DNA of 64,000 nt. It comes from Leisingera sp. JC1. GTDB taxonomy: Bacteria > Pseudomonadota > Alphaproteobacteria > Rhodobacterales > Rhodobacteraceae. The position numbers were made by a program, and so were the translations under genes. Shown in pieces: positions 19,652-26,917 of the stretch (position 1 is the stretch's first letter; each line of letters begins with the position of its first letter). The notes under the pieces were generated by a model. That model saw nothing but the letters and a program-made list of their open reading frames with translations, searched no databases and had not been told where the DNA came from. The DNA lies in contig NZ_LYUZ01000092.1 in NCBI RefSeq assembly GCF_001679925.1, positions 811 through 64,810 of the forward strand. Reading direction: 5' to 3'.

Positions 19652-19685
19652 TTTGCGCCTGATTATCACGAACAGGCGGCGCAAA
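19652..19685. promoter_or_regulatory. inverted repeat upstream of DMGDH-like gene 1
   Basis: TTTGCGCC (19652-19659) and GGCGCAAA (19678-19685) are perfect inverted arms around 18 bp, with a further partly matching TG/CA extension. It lies in the 83-bp gap between the GlxA/AraC regulator and the dehydrogenase. It could be an activator site for that regulator or an mRNA hairpin; this is not resolved by sequence. Confidence 0.4.
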
Positions 19686-19713
19686 ATGCATCAAAAACGT
19701 CAGGCTGCCGGGG

Positions 19714-20727
19714 CTATTCTCCGGCCTTGAGGATTTTTTCTGAACCATCCTCACCCAGCCGGCGGCGTTTGCGCAGGGCAAAAGGGGTGATGCCGAAGAA
19801 GCTTTTGTAGAGGCTGGAGAATCCGTTGGGAAAGCCGCAGGCAAGACCGATCTCGCGGACGCTCATCGTGGTATTGAGTAGGAGATTATTGGCCTTGGAG
19901 AGCCGCATTTCCCGGTAAAACCCATTGGGAGTAGTTCCTAGGAAGGTCTTGAACTTGCGTTCCAGCGAACGGGTGGAAATGCCCAGTTCATCGACGATGT
20001 CGCTGATCGGCACCGGTTCCTCGATGTTGTCCTGCATGATGCGGATGCAATGGTCCAGGTCACTGTCACCGGTGATGGTCGGCTTGGCCCCGGCAAAGGG
20101 CTGCAGCGAGGAGAAATCGCGCACCTGCTCATGCAGCATGATGTTCGCAACGGTCATCTGCGCCGCAGCGGAAGTGAGCCGCCCGACAAGCGCCAGAATG
20201 ATGTCGACAGTGGAACCCATGCCTGCACAGGTCACCACCATCCCGTCCTCGCTGGCCAGCGCGTGACTGGAGTCGTTCAGCCCCATCCGCTCTCGCAGCA
20301 AGGCAGAGTTTTCCCAATGGGTCGTCAGCCGCCCGGCCGCCCCACCCTGGTCGCGGATATAGCGCGCCGCGGCCTCGGCTAACAGGTAGACCTTGATATC
20401 GCGGCAAGTGTAGCTGGAGATTACCCGGCCCAGGCTGAGACCCGGATGGTCCGGGTCCGAGTTGCCAAGAAAGAAGGCGAAATCCGCATCCGGCTTGGCC
20501 GCGAAGGGTTCAGTATCCACGCTGAGGCCCGCCCGGCAGCCCACCCGGCCGCCCTGCAGAGAGCGGACGGTCCATTTGAATGGCGGCTGGGCCAGCACAC
20601 GGTTGGCGATCCGCAGCACCTCAAGGATTGCGGACATTTCGATCAGCACAAAACCTTCGGTGACGATGATGTCGATGTGCCAGACCCGGGCCGGGTCTGC
20701 CGCTTTGAGTTTTTCCGGTGCCGCCAT
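19714..20727 (-). CDS. GlxA-family AraC-type regulator (DJ-1/PfpI domain plus AraC HTH)
   Basis: 337-residue activator. The N-terminal DJ-1/PfpI-like domain (about residues 17-200) includes the block VVTCAGMGSTVDIILALVGR where the family keeps its elbow residue. The C-terminal AraC domain has two helix-turn-helix units (DIVDELGISTRSLERKFKTFLGTTPNGFYREMRLSKA, and VREIGLACGFPNGFSSLYKSFFGITPFALRKRRR). GGGGAGGGG precedes the ATG. The same architecture is found in GbdR, CdhR and ArgR-type activators of glycine betaine, carnitine and arginine catabolism in Pseudomonas, which fits its place between methyltransferase and DMGDH-like genes. Inducer not known. Confidence 0.9.
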   Translation of the reverse strand: MAAPEKLKAADPARVWHIDIIVTEGFVLIEMSAILEVLRIANRVLAQPPFKWTVRSLQGGRVGCRAGLSVDTEPFAAKPDADFAFFLGNSDPDHPGLSLGRVISSYTCRDIKVYLLAEAAARYIRDQGGAAGRLTTHWENSALLRERMGLNDSSHALASEDGMVVTCAGMGSTVDIILALVGRLTSAAAQMTVANIMLHEQVRDFSSLQPFAGAKPTITGDSDLDHCIRIMQDNIEEPVPISDIVDELGISTRSLERKFKTFLGTTPNGFYREMRLSKANNLLLNTTMSVREIGLACGFPNGFSSLYKSFFGITPFALRKRRRLGEDGSEKILKAGE

Positions 20728-20745
20728 GCTGATCCCCTCCCCTGG

Positions 20746-21642
20746 TCAGATGATCCGATGCCCGGCCGCGCGCAAGCAGCGGGCCAGTTCGGCAATATGG
20801 TCCGGGCCGACTTCACAGCAGCCCCCGACGATAGCAGCGCCTTGGGCAACCCAGCCCATAGCGAATTCCGCGTAGGCTCTGGGCCCCAGATCCTGGCGCT
20901 GCTCCAGCGCGTCCACGGTCGGCGCATCTTTCAGGAAGCCCTCTGAAATCCGGGTAAAGCCGTTGGCATAGGCCCCGTATGGTTTGCCGAAACTCTTCAC
21001 GATTTCCAGGCCGGCACCGATAACCTCCGGACGCGAGCAATTGAGCAGAACCGCCTCCGGCTGGAATTCCTCAACCAGCGGCGCGAGGTCTGCCAGCGGC
21101 TCGCCGGAACGCAGCAGCGTTCCGTCTTCATCGGAAACCGAGACTGACAGCCACACCGGTTTGACTGTCCCGGCGCAGCCGAGCAAGGCGCCCTTGGCCT
21201 GTTCGACAGAGGACACAGTTTCGATCAGGAACAGATCAGCCTGCGGCTCCAGCAGCTGAACAAGCTCTGCGTAGACCGGTGCGGCCTCCTGGTGCGGCGG
21301 GCAGATATCCGGGCGGTAAGAGGCATTCAGCGGACCCAGCGCAGCGGCAACGCGGCCCGATCCGTGGGCGTCCCGTGCAGCGGTTGCCTGTGCAGCGGCC
21401 TTGGCCAGCAGTTCTTCAAAATGCTCCTCGATCCCGGCACGGGCCAAACGGTCGCGCAGCACGGCATAGGTGTTCATGGTGGCGATTGTGGCCCCGGCAG
21501 CAAAGTAGTCCGCGTGAATACCGCCGACCACATCCGGCTTTTCGATCATCACGGAGGTTGACCACAGCGGCGTCGCCCGGTCGCCCGACCTTTTGACCAC
21601 CTCCTGCCCGATCGAGCCGTCAAGAAGGATGATATCTGTCAT
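20746..21642 (-). CDS. homocysteine S-methyltransferase family protein
   Basis: 298-residue zinc-dependent TIM-barrel methyltransferase of the MmuM/BHMT family, which moves a methyl group from a sulfonium or ammonium donor to homocysteine. It starts ILLDGSIGQEVVKR, and the zinc ligands are present: the Cys of LLNCSRPE and the Cys pair in VGGCCEVGPDHIAEL. It is shorter than canonical BHMT, so the methyl donor may be S-methylmethionine or another small donor and not betaine. AGGAGG precedes the ATG. It overlaps the upstream MDR gene by ATGA and ends 18 bp before the regulator, so it is tightly operonic. Confidence 0.88.
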   Translation of the reverse strand: MTDIILLDGSIGQEVVKRSGDRATPLWSTSVMIEKPDVVGGIHADYFAAGATIATMNTYAVLRDRLARAGIEEHFEELLAKAAAQATAARDAHGSGRVAAALGPLNASYRPDICPPHQEAAPVYAELVQLLEPQADLFLIETVSSVEQAKGALLGCAGTVKPVWLSVSVSDEDGTLLRSGEPLADLAPLVEEFQPEAVLLNCSRPEVIGAGLEIVKSFGKPYGAYANGFTRISEGFLKDAPTVDALEQRQDLGPRAYAEFAMGWVAQGAAIVGGCCEVGPDHIAELARCLRAAGHRII

Positions 21643-22709
21643 GGGACCTCCTGCGGTGGAATAAGGACCAGTTTGCCCGGAAACGCCTTGCTCATGAAAT
21701 CGGCTTGCGCCCGAGCGATGTCCTGCAGGGGATAGGTTGCCGAGACCAAGGGACGGATTGCGCCGGAATTGATCAGCTCCACCAGTTCAGCAAAGACCGT
21801 ACGGGGGGAGAAGGTGCAACCGTGGATGGTGATGTCGCGCAGGTAAATCTCGCGCAGATCCGCGGTAACGATCGGGCCGGCAATGGCGCCGGAGACCGCA
21901 TAATGCCCGCCGGGCCGCAGCGCCTGTATCAGGGCAGCCCATGCCGGGCCGCCGACCACGTCGATGACGGCATCGAAACTGCCTGGTTCAGGGGATTCCT
22001 CGCGTCCGATGATCCTGCCCGCGCCCATCGCGGTCACCGCCTCCGCCTTGGCGGGTGATGTCTGGCCGGTCACTTGCGCACCGAGATGGGCCGCCAGCTG
22101 CACCGCAGCCAGCCCGACTCCACCGGAAGCGCCGGTCACCAGAACCCGCTGGCCACCGGAGACACCGGCACGGTGCAGCAGGTTCCAGGCGGTTCCATAG
22201 GCACAGGGCATCGCCGCGATCTCGGTATCGGACAAGGGAGAGGCGCTGACATCGAACAGCTCTGCCGCCTGCATGAGGCAGTATTGCGCGAAAGCGCCAT
22301 CAAGTTCAGACCCCAGAGCAACGAAGGCCACCGGGTTGTCCGGCTGCAGCCGGGGAATATTGATCTGGCTTGTGACCCGCTGTCCGACGCGGATGGCGCC
22401 AACATCCGGGCCGGTCTGAACCACCAGGCCGCACAGGTCGCCGCCCTGGATACGGGGAAAAATCAGGGCGCCGCCCCAGCCGCCGGACTCGACCTCTGCG
22501 TCATCACCCACTGCATCCGTGGCCCCTGTCACATCTGACGAATACCAGCCGATTCGGGTGTTAATGTCAGTGTTGTTGACGCCGGCCGCCAGAACCTTGA
22601 CCAGCACCTGCCCCGGTCCAGAGACCGGAACAGGAATATCTTCACGCCATTCGAGCGCATCCGGCCCGCCATGCCGGGTCAAACAGACGCCTTTCATCAT
22701 CCGGGCCAT
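21639..22709 (-). CDS. MDR-family zinc-type alcohol dehydrogenase / quinone oxidoreductase
   Basis: 356-residue NAD(P)H-dependent reductase. The GroES-like domain carries GVNNTDINTRIGWYSS and GGDLCGLVVQTGPDVGAIRVGQRV. The Rossmann domain has VLVTGASGGVGLAAVQLAAHLGAQV, with a nucleotide-binding GxxGGVG turn. Catalytic zinc ligands are not evident, so it resembles the zinc-independent quinone-reductase branch. AGGAGG lies 8 bp before the start. It overlaps the methyltransferase gene by four bases and begins 45 bp after the DMGDH-like gene 2 stop, so it probably belongs to the same transcript. Its place in the pathway is unclear; it may reduce a side-chain carbonyl or enoyl product. Confidence 0.85.
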   Translation of the reverse strand: MARMMKGVCLTRHGGPDALEWREDIPVPVSGPGQVLVKVLAAGVNNTDINTRIGWYSSDVTGATDAVGDDAEVESGGWGGALIFPRIQGGDLCGLVVQTGPDVGAIRVGQRVTSQINIPRLQPDNPVAFVALGSELDGAFAQYCLMQAAELFDVSASPLSDTEIAAMPCAYGTAWNLLHRAGVSGGQRVLVTGASGGVGLAAVQLAAHLGAQVTGQTSPAKAEAVTAMGAGRIIGREESPEPGSFDAVIDVVGGPAWAALIQALRPGGHYAVSGAIAGPIVTADLREIYLRDITIHGCTFSPRTVFAELVELINSGAIRPLVSATYPLQDIARAQADFMSKAFPGKLVLIPPQEVP

Positions 22710-22754
22710 CGCTGAAGCCTCCTGAATTAAGCGTGACGGGCCGACCCTAGCACA

Positions 22755-25202
22755 TCAGGCGCGCAGGCGCTCGTTGGCCGGATCCCACAGCGGTTCGTCT
22801 TTCTGAACCACCGCGCGGCACTTCTCACCGTAGATCTCCACGTCAAGCTCGGTGCCCGGAACGGCCAGCTCAGGACGCACCATGCCCAGTGCGATGGAGG
22901 CGTTCACACGGTAGCCCCAATCACCGGAGGTGGTTTCGCCCACGATCTCTCCATCCTTCCAAATGCAGGACATGTAAGGCGCATCGGCGTCGCCAGCCTC
23001 TACGATCAGGGTCACAAAGGACTTTTTCACGCCTTGCTGCTTTTCGTTCTGAATCGCAGCTTTGCCTGGGAAGTCCTGCGGCTTATCCAGCTTGACGAAA
23101 CGCTCCAGCCCGCCTTCGAGCAGCGAGTAGTCGGTGCTGAGATCGCCCTTCCAGGTGCGGTAGCCCTTCTCGATACGCAGGGAATTCAGCGCATACATGC
23201 CAAAGGGCTTGGCACCGCCTGCGAGCAAGGCATCATAGATTGCCGGCTGGTGCTCATTGGCGCAATGCACCTCCCAGCCCAGCTCGCCGGCAAAGGACAC
23301 CCGCGCCAGGAAGGCGGGTTTGCCCGCGACGGTGGCTTCCTGATGGGTCAGCCAGCCAAGCGACAGGTCGGCGTCGGAGATGCCTGCAAACAGCTCACGC
23401 GATTTCGGACCGGTGACGATCATGGTCGCGAATTCGGTGGTGCGGTCGGTCAGGGAGAGGCCTGCGGGCAGCGCCTTCTTCAGGATCTCGAAGTCGTGCC
23501 ATTGGGCCGAGCCTGCGGTGATCATGGTGAAGTGGTCTTCGCCGTGACGGACACAGGACATCTCGGTCAGGATACGGCCGCGGTCGTCCGAGAAGTAGAC
23601 TAGGTTCATCCGGCCCACTTTCGGCAGGCCGCCGGTTACCAGGCCGCGCAGGAATTCCGCGGCGCCTTCGCCTTCGAGATTGAAGCGGGAGAAACCCGGC
23701 AGGTCCAGCACGCCGACGCCGTCGCGGACCGCTTCGCATTCTTCCTGGATGCGCTGCTGCCACGGGCCGGAGCGGCCCCAGGTGTGGGTGGCCTCCTCTG
23801 AGGTGTCGTCGCCGTCCTTGGCGAACCAGTTGGCGCGTTCCCAACCGTTATAGGCGCCCATCACGCCGCCCAGTTCCTTGATCTTGGCGTGGACCTGGCT
23901 GACCTTCTTGTCGCGCGCGGCCGGCCACTCGTGGTGCGGGAAGTGCATGGCATATTCGTTGCCGTAAACTTCCATGCCTTTCTGGTTGCAGTAGTCCTGG
24001 TCGGTGTAGTCGGTGTAACGGCGCGGATCGACAGCCCACATATCCCACTCAGTATGGCCATCGACGATCCATTCGGCCAGCACCTTGCCGGCGCCGCCGC
24101 CCTGGGCAATGCCGAAGGTGAAGCTGTGGGCCTCAAATGCGTTTTTCACACCCGGCATCGGGCCGATCATCGGCAGGCCATCGGGCGCATAGGGGATCGG
24201 GCCATTGATCACGCTGGAAACACCGGAGGTCGCCATCAGCGGCACCCGCTCCATCGCATCGGTGACAATATCCTCGATCCGGTCCAGGTCTTCCTGCCAC
24301 AGCTGGAACGAGAAGTCCTCGGGCATCGGATCGTCTTCGGTCAGCCAGTGGCCTTTGCAGTTCGGCTCGTAGGGGCCGAGGTTGTAGCCGTGCTTTTCCT
24401 GACGCAGGTAGTAGGACACGTCCACGTCGCGGATCAGGGGCAGCTTGCCGCCGTGCTCCTTGGACCAGGCTTCGACCTCGGGGATCTGTTCGGTCAGCAG
24501 GTACTGGTGCTCCATCACCATGGCAGGCACGGTCCGGCCACCGTAGGGCTTGAACATCTCGCCCACGCGCTGCGCATAGTAACCGGCGGCGTTCACCACA
24601 TAGTCGCAGTCGATGTCGCCCTTTTCTGTCTGCACGGTCCAGGTGCCGTCTTCGTGCTGGGTCACACCGGTCGCCGGGGTGAAGCGCAGGATCTTTGCGC
24701 CCATGTCGCGCGCACCCTTTGCCAGAGCCTGCGTCAGCTGCGCCGGGTCGATATCACCATCGGTCGGGTCATAAAGAACCCCTGCCAGGTCATGGGTTTC
24801 CAGGAACGGATAGTGTTCCTTGGTTTCTTCCGGGGTCCACATTTCCATCGGGATGCCCTGGTAGCGGCCCATGGACATAGCGCGTTCGAATTCCTGCATC
24901 CGCTCTTTTGTGTGTGCCAGACGGATCGATCCCGAAACATGGTAGTTCATCGGGTAGTCGACCTCTTCAGCCAAGCCTGAATACAGCTCGGTCGAGTAGC
25001 GCTGCATGTTCATGATCGCCCAGGAGGTCGAAAAAGTCGGCACGTTGCCGGCCGCATGCCAGGTCGAACCGGCAGTCAGCTCGTTCTTCTCCAGCAGCAC
25101 ACAATCGGTCCAGCCTTTCTTGGCCAGATGATAAAGCGACGAGCAGCCGACGACGCCGCCGCCGATGATGACCACACGGGCCTTGGTTGGAAAATCAGAC
25201 AT
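22755..25202 (-). CDS. FAD-dependent dimethylglycine/sarcosine dehydrogenase-like protein with GcvT domain (paralogue 2)
   Basis: 815-residue relative of the protein at 17180-19630, with the same order: DAO-type FAD domain (ARVVIIGGGVVGCSSLYHLAKKGW), the covalent-flavin motif LTAGSTWHAAGN, FAO_M, then GcvT and GcvT_C domains (VTGPKSRELFAG, SFAGELGWEVHC, RIEKGYRTWKGDL). After the flavin His it reads GNVPTFSTSWAIMNMQRYS, unlike paralogue 1, a difference expected to reshape the substrate side. GGGAGCG precedes the ATG. It starts 15 bp after the GFA gene stop. The likely reaction is oxidative N-demethylation with transfer to tetrahydrofolate; the substrate is inferred only as an N-methylated amino acid. 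Confidence 0.9.
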   Translation of the reverse strand: MSDFPTKARVVIIGGGVVGCSSLYHLAKKGWTDCVLLEKNELTAGSTWHAAGNVPTFSTSWAIMNMQRYSTELYSGLAEEVDYPMNYHVSGSIRLAHTKERMQEFERAMSMGRYQGIPMEMWTPEETKEHYPFLETHDLAGVLYDPTDGDIDPAQLTQALAKGARDMGAKILRFTPATGVTQHEDGTWTVQTEKGDIDCDYVVNAAGYYAQRVGEMFKPYGGRTVPAMVMEHQYLLTEQIPEVEAWSKEHGGKLPLIRDVDVSYYLRQEKHGYNLGPYEPNCKGHWLTEDDPMPEDFSFQLWQEDLDRIEDIVTDAMERVPLMATSGVSSVINGPIPYAPDGLPMIGPMPGVKNAFEAHSFTFGIAQGGGAGKVLAEWIVDGHTEWDMWAVDPRRYTDYTDQDYCNQKGMEVYGNEYAMHFPHHEWPAARDKKVSQVHAKIKELGGVMGAYNGWERANWFAKDGDDTSEEATHTWGRSGPWQQRIQEECEAVRDGVGVLDLPGFSRFNLEGEGAAEFLRGLVTGGLPKVGRMNLVYFSDDRGRILTEMSCVRHGEDHFTMITAGSAQWHDFEILKKALPAGLSLTDRTTEFATMIVTGPKSRELFAGISDADLSLGWLTHQEATVAGKPAFLARVSFAGELGWEVHCANEHQPAIYDALLAGGAKPFGMYALNSLRIEKGYRTWKGDLSTDYSLLEGGLERFVKLDKPQDFPGKAAIQNEKQQGVKKSFVTLIVEAGDADAPYMSCIWKDGEIVGETTSGDWGYRVNASIALGMVRPELAVPGTELDVEIYGEKCRAVVQKDEPLWDPANERLRA

Positions 25203-25217
25203 GTTCGCTCCCTAGTC

Positions 25218-25589
25218 TCAGTCTTCTTGCGGCACGCCGTCCGCAATCCGGTAGTAGTCGCCCTTGGAGGCGGTAAAGATGTGCTTTTCGACGCTGAGAC
25301 CGGTGTTCCCGTCGACAGCGCCCAAAGCAAAACTGGTGGTGTCTTCCCCTGCCCCTTTCCAGAACAGGAAGGAGCCGCAGCGGGGGCAACTGCCGCGCTT
25401 GGCCTGCGGCGTTGCCTCGAACCAGCTCACCGGTCCGGTGATCGTGAGGTCTGCGTCGCGCACCTGCGCAGAGGCCCAGATGCCGCCCGACTGCTTGCGG
25501 CACTGGCTGCAATGACACATCGAGGCATTCTGCGGTTTGGCCGCAGTTTCAAAACGGATGTCGCCGCAGAGACAGGAACCCTTGATCAT
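25218..25589 (-). CDS. GFA-family (CENP-V/GFA) zinc protein
   Basis: 123-residue cytoplasmic zinc protein of the family named after glutathione-dependent formaldehyde-activating enzyme. The ligand pattern is intact: GSCLCGDI, MCHCSQCRKQSG, and SCPRCGSFLFW. AGGAGAAAG lies 7 bp before the ATG. It sits 10 bp after the regulator and 15 bp before a dehydrogenase that would release formaldehyde when tetrahydrofolate is short, so a formaldehyde-capture role is attractive here. Many GFA-fold proteins do not act on formaldehyde, so the function is inference from context. Confidence 0.87.
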   Translation of the reverse strand: MIKGSCLCGDIRFETAAKPQNASMCHCSQCRKQSGGIWASAQVRDADLTITGPVSWFEATPQAKRGSCPRCGSFLFWKGAGEDTTSFALGAVDGNTGLSVEKHIFTASKGDYYRIADGVPQED

Positions 25590-25599
25590 CGTCTTTCTC

Positions 25600-26169
25600 C
25601 TAGTAGACCGGCGGCGCGATCACCCAGACAGCCACCGCGGGCTCGTCGTAAGGATTCGACCACTGATACGGTTCATGCTTGATCCGGAAGCTGTCGCCGG
25701 GACCGACGGTAAAGCTACGGCCGCCGATCATCAGGTCCAGTTTGCCTGAGATCATGTAGCCGACTTCCTGCGTCGGCCGGTTTGCCGGGGTCTGCATCTT
25801 TGAGCGCGGGCGGAAAGTGGAATGCACCATCTCAAAATCGTCGGTCAGGTCCGGCGACAGCAATTCCTCGATGAGCCCCTCCTCGCCGGAGCCCATCGGG
25901 CGGCGGGAGCCGGCACGCACGATGTAGCCATGCTCTTCTGCCGGGGCGCCGGAATGGGCAAACAACATCGACATCGGCACGCCCAGCGCCTCGGCAATCT
26001 GCCGCAGGTCGGAGATCGAGGGCTCGGACATGTCGCGCTCCACCTGGCTCAGCCAGCCGACCGAGCGGTTCAGCATCGCGGCAATATCCGTCAGGGTCAG
26101 CCCGCGGGCCTTGCGCAAGGCCCGGATATCCGCCCCCAGAGTCGCCGTTGCCACCGTCTGATCGTTCAC
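25600..26169 (-). CDS. XRE-family regulator with cupin domain, first gene of the demethylation run
   Basis: 189-residue regulator with an N-terminal XRE helix-turn-helix (residues about 14-68: RALRKARGLTLTDIAAMLNRSVGWLSQVERDMSEPSISDLRQIAEALGV) and a C-terminal cupin_2 domain (about 115-185: TQEVGYMISGKLDLMIGG, VGPGDSFRIKHEPYQW). It starts with GTG at 26169 behind GGGGAGAGAG. It opens a tight set with the GFA and DMGDH-like genes and has two inverted repeats in its own upstream region, so autoregulation together with the catabolic genes is likely. It shares architecture with, but is not close to, the regulator at 951-1517. Ligand not known. Confidence 0.9.
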   Translation of the reverse strand: MNDQTVATATLGADIRALRKARGLTLTDIAAMLNRSVGWLSQVERDMSEPSISDLRQIAEALGVPMSMLFAHSGAPAEEHGYIVRAGSRRPMGSGEEGLIEELLSPDLTDDFEMVHSTFRPRSKMQTPANRPTQEVGYMISGKLDLMIGGRSFTVGPGDSFRIKHEPYQWSNPYDEPAVAVWVIAPPVY

Positions 26170-26185
26170 CGGCTCTCTCCCCGCT

Positions 26186-26254
26186 TCGTGAAAAAATACT
26201 CTCGTTTTTCACGATGGACCGAGCTCGTGAAATTTCCAAGTCATTTTTCACGAG
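26186..26254. promoter_or_regulatory. two inverted-repeat operators upstream of the XRE/cupin regulator
   Basis: Repeat 1 is TCGTGAAAAA (26186-26195) with TTTTTCACGA (26205-26214), spacer 9 bp. Repeat 2 is CTCGTGAAA (26224-26232) with TTTCACGAG (26246-26254), spacer 13 bp. All four half sites share CGTGAAA. They lie 17-85 bp upstream of the regulator start, where they would overlap its promoter. The repeats are seen directly; binding by the cupin regulator is inferred. Confidence 0.75.
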
Positions 26255-26270
26255 ACGGAAGGATGCTATG

Positions 26271-26298
26271 AAAAAACCCAGCGCCATCAGGCGCCGGG
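26271..26298 (-). terminator. intrinsic terminator downstream of msrC
   Basis: On the minus strand CCCGGCGCC pairs with GGCGCTGGG around a TGAT loop with one mismatch, followed by six T. It closes the msrC transcript about 70 bp after its stop and insulates the demethylation operon whose operators begin at 26254. Confidence 0.8.
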
Positions 26299-26368
26299 CG
26301 GATTTTTCTGGTCGATTGCCCCTTGGAAGAAGGCTGCAAGGCCGGGGGCAAAGCCCCGAATATGCGAA

Positions 26369-26824
26369 TCAGCCGCGGCTGAACACCTGCCGCAGGATTG
26401 CCCCCAGCTGGCCAGCGTCTTCCTGGGTGAAGGCATCAGGCTGGTCGCTGTCAATGTCAAACACCCCGATCAGTTCTCCGGCACCGTTCCAAACCGGCAG
26501 CACCAGCTCCGAGCGTGTGGAGGAGGCACAGGCGATGTGGCCGGGAAAGGCATCGACATCCGGTACCAGTTGCACCTCGCCAGTGCGCGCCGCCGCGCCG
26601 CAAACACCGCGGGAGAACGGTATCTGCAAGCAGCCATGGCCGCCTTGATAGGGGCCGATCTTCAGCAGTTCCGGCGCGACTGCACGGTAGAAGCCGGTCC
26701 AGTTGAAGCGGTCGTCCGCGTGGTGGACCTCGCAGGCCACAGTAGCCATCAGCGCCACTTCATCCGTTTCGCCTTCGGTCAGCGCCGCGATGGTCTTGGC
26801 CAGGGTTGCGTATTCAACCTGCAT
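26369..26824 (-). CDS. msrC: free methionine-(R)-sulfoxide reductase (GAF domain)
   Basis: 151-residue cytoplasmic GAF-fold enzyme that reduces free methionine-R-sulfoxide with thioredoxin. Three cysteines are at residues 65, 75 and 99, in GGHGCLQIP, SRGVCGAAA and PGHIACASS. Their spacing (10 and 24) equals that of the catalytic and resolving cysteines of E. coli fRMsr (84, 94, 118). The sequence also has FNWTGFYR and the GVFDIDSDQPDAF GAF core. AGGAG lies 8 bp before the ATG at 26824; the open frame runs 84 bp further upstream without a site. It has its own terminator downstream. Strong assignment. Confidence 0.93.
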   Translation of the reverse strand: MQVEYATLAKTIAALTEGETDEVALMATVACEVHHADDRFNWTGFYRAVAPELLKIGPYQGGHGCLQIPFSRGVCGAAARTGEVQLVPDVDAFPGHIACASSTRSELVLPVWNGAGELIGVFDIDSDQPDAFTQEDAGQLGAILRQVFSRG

Positions 26825-26917
26825 GTGCAGCTCTCCTGAAACGTATTGAGGGGGCTGTCTGCCCCCTCTTGACCTCGCGGTCAATTCACCCCCGTGAGTA
26901 TTTTGCAAAGGTGAAGA

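Noticed and set aside
23889-24980. 363-codon plus-strand frame opposite DMGDH-like gene 2
   Set aside because: Shadow frame; no ribosome-binding site or family match.
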